A stretch of DNA of 64,000 bases from positions 4,617,112 through 4,681,111 of the forward strand of contig NC_019703.1 of assembly GCF_000317045.1 (NCBI RefSeq), written 5' to 3'. The notes beneath the pieces were generated by a model, which had not been told where the DNA came from, searched no databases, and was given only the letters and a program-made list of their open reading frames with translations. The translations under genes were made by a program, and so were the position numbers. Shown piece by piece: positions 63,795 to 64,000 of the stretch. Position 1 is the first letter of the stretch, and every line of letters starts with the position of its first letter. The stretch comes from Geitlerinema sp. PCC 7407 (lineage in GTDB: Bacteria > Cyanobacteriota > Cyanobacteriia > PCC-7407).

Positions 63795-64000
63795 TCCCAA
63801 ACCCTCTCTCCAGTAGCGCGATCGCGTTGTTTTGGGTCCACACCCGAGCACAACGAAGCCCATTCTAAGGCCTCTTTCAAGCTGCGCGATCGCCCCCACA
63901 CCAGCCGCCCGAGCAAGTCAGCGCACAATCACCCACGACAATTTGGCTGGAGGCCTGCCAGGATCTTTGGTAGATTCATTGATCTAGCGGCAGTCAGCGG

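Overview
The window is a chromosomal segment of a cyanobacterium. It carries Rubisco genes (rbcL, rbcX, rbcS and a Rubisco activase with a small-subunit-like tail), the light-independent protochlorophyllide reductase subunit chlB, the Mg-protoporphyrin methyltransferase chlM, the photosystem II subunit psb30/ycf12, and an NblS/Hik33-type sensor kinase. The octamer GCGATCGC (HIP1) occurs throughout, inside and between genes, as is typical of cyanobacteria. The genes are GC-rich, while the rbcL upstream region is noticeably AT-rich. Rubisco is form IB, so this is a beta-cyanobacterium. Genus cannot be fixed from the sequence alone.

Layout. 0.1-8.1 kb: two alpha/beta hydrolases, gatA, a flavoprotein lacking its redox disulfide, dut and dcd meeting tail to tail, a CobO-like protein with a broken P-loop, and rph. 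8.5-11.3 kb: chlB, two small conserved proteins and the SRP RNA. 11.4-15.1 kb (minus strand): rbcL-rbcX-rbcS-rca with hairpins between genes, then about 1 kb of gene-free AT-rich DNA. 16-24.6 kb: a beta-propeller protein, DUF924, purE/nagA, chlM, two small membrane proteins (one with an L7/L12 C-terminal-like domain), panB, an HTH protein, and a stand-alone GspF-like protein with a DUF2808 protein. 25-34.5 kb: a split TMEM165/UPF0016 cation transporter, a YkgJ-type cysteine cluster protein, psb30, a CyaB1-like adenylate cyclase, nblS, map and tmRNA. 34.7-45.9 kb: pentapeptide-repeat, DUF362, SLH, thioesterase and flavin monooxygenase genes, uvrA, a highly structured 600-bp intergenic stretch, and def. 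46-54 kb: an FHA-PrsW fusion, a TRAP transporter pair, comF, a short repeat cluster and a PEP-synthase-like protein. 54-64 kb: a double ABC ATPase, a membrane histidine kinase, a three-gene NitT/TauT-type ABC operon behind what reads as a c-di-AMP (ydaO-yuaA) riboswitch, ftsE, and a WecG/TagA glycosyltransferase.

Most genes are housekeeping or photosynthetic and stand alone or in pairs; the only long operon-like run is rbcLXS-rca. I see no prophage, transposase, CRISPR array or tRNA gene. The most notable items are the predicted c-di-AMP riboswitch in front of an anion-type ABC transporter, a candidate structured RNA between uvrA and def, membrane-anchored L7/L12-like and FHA-protease fusions, and three enzyme-family members that have lost catalytic motifs.
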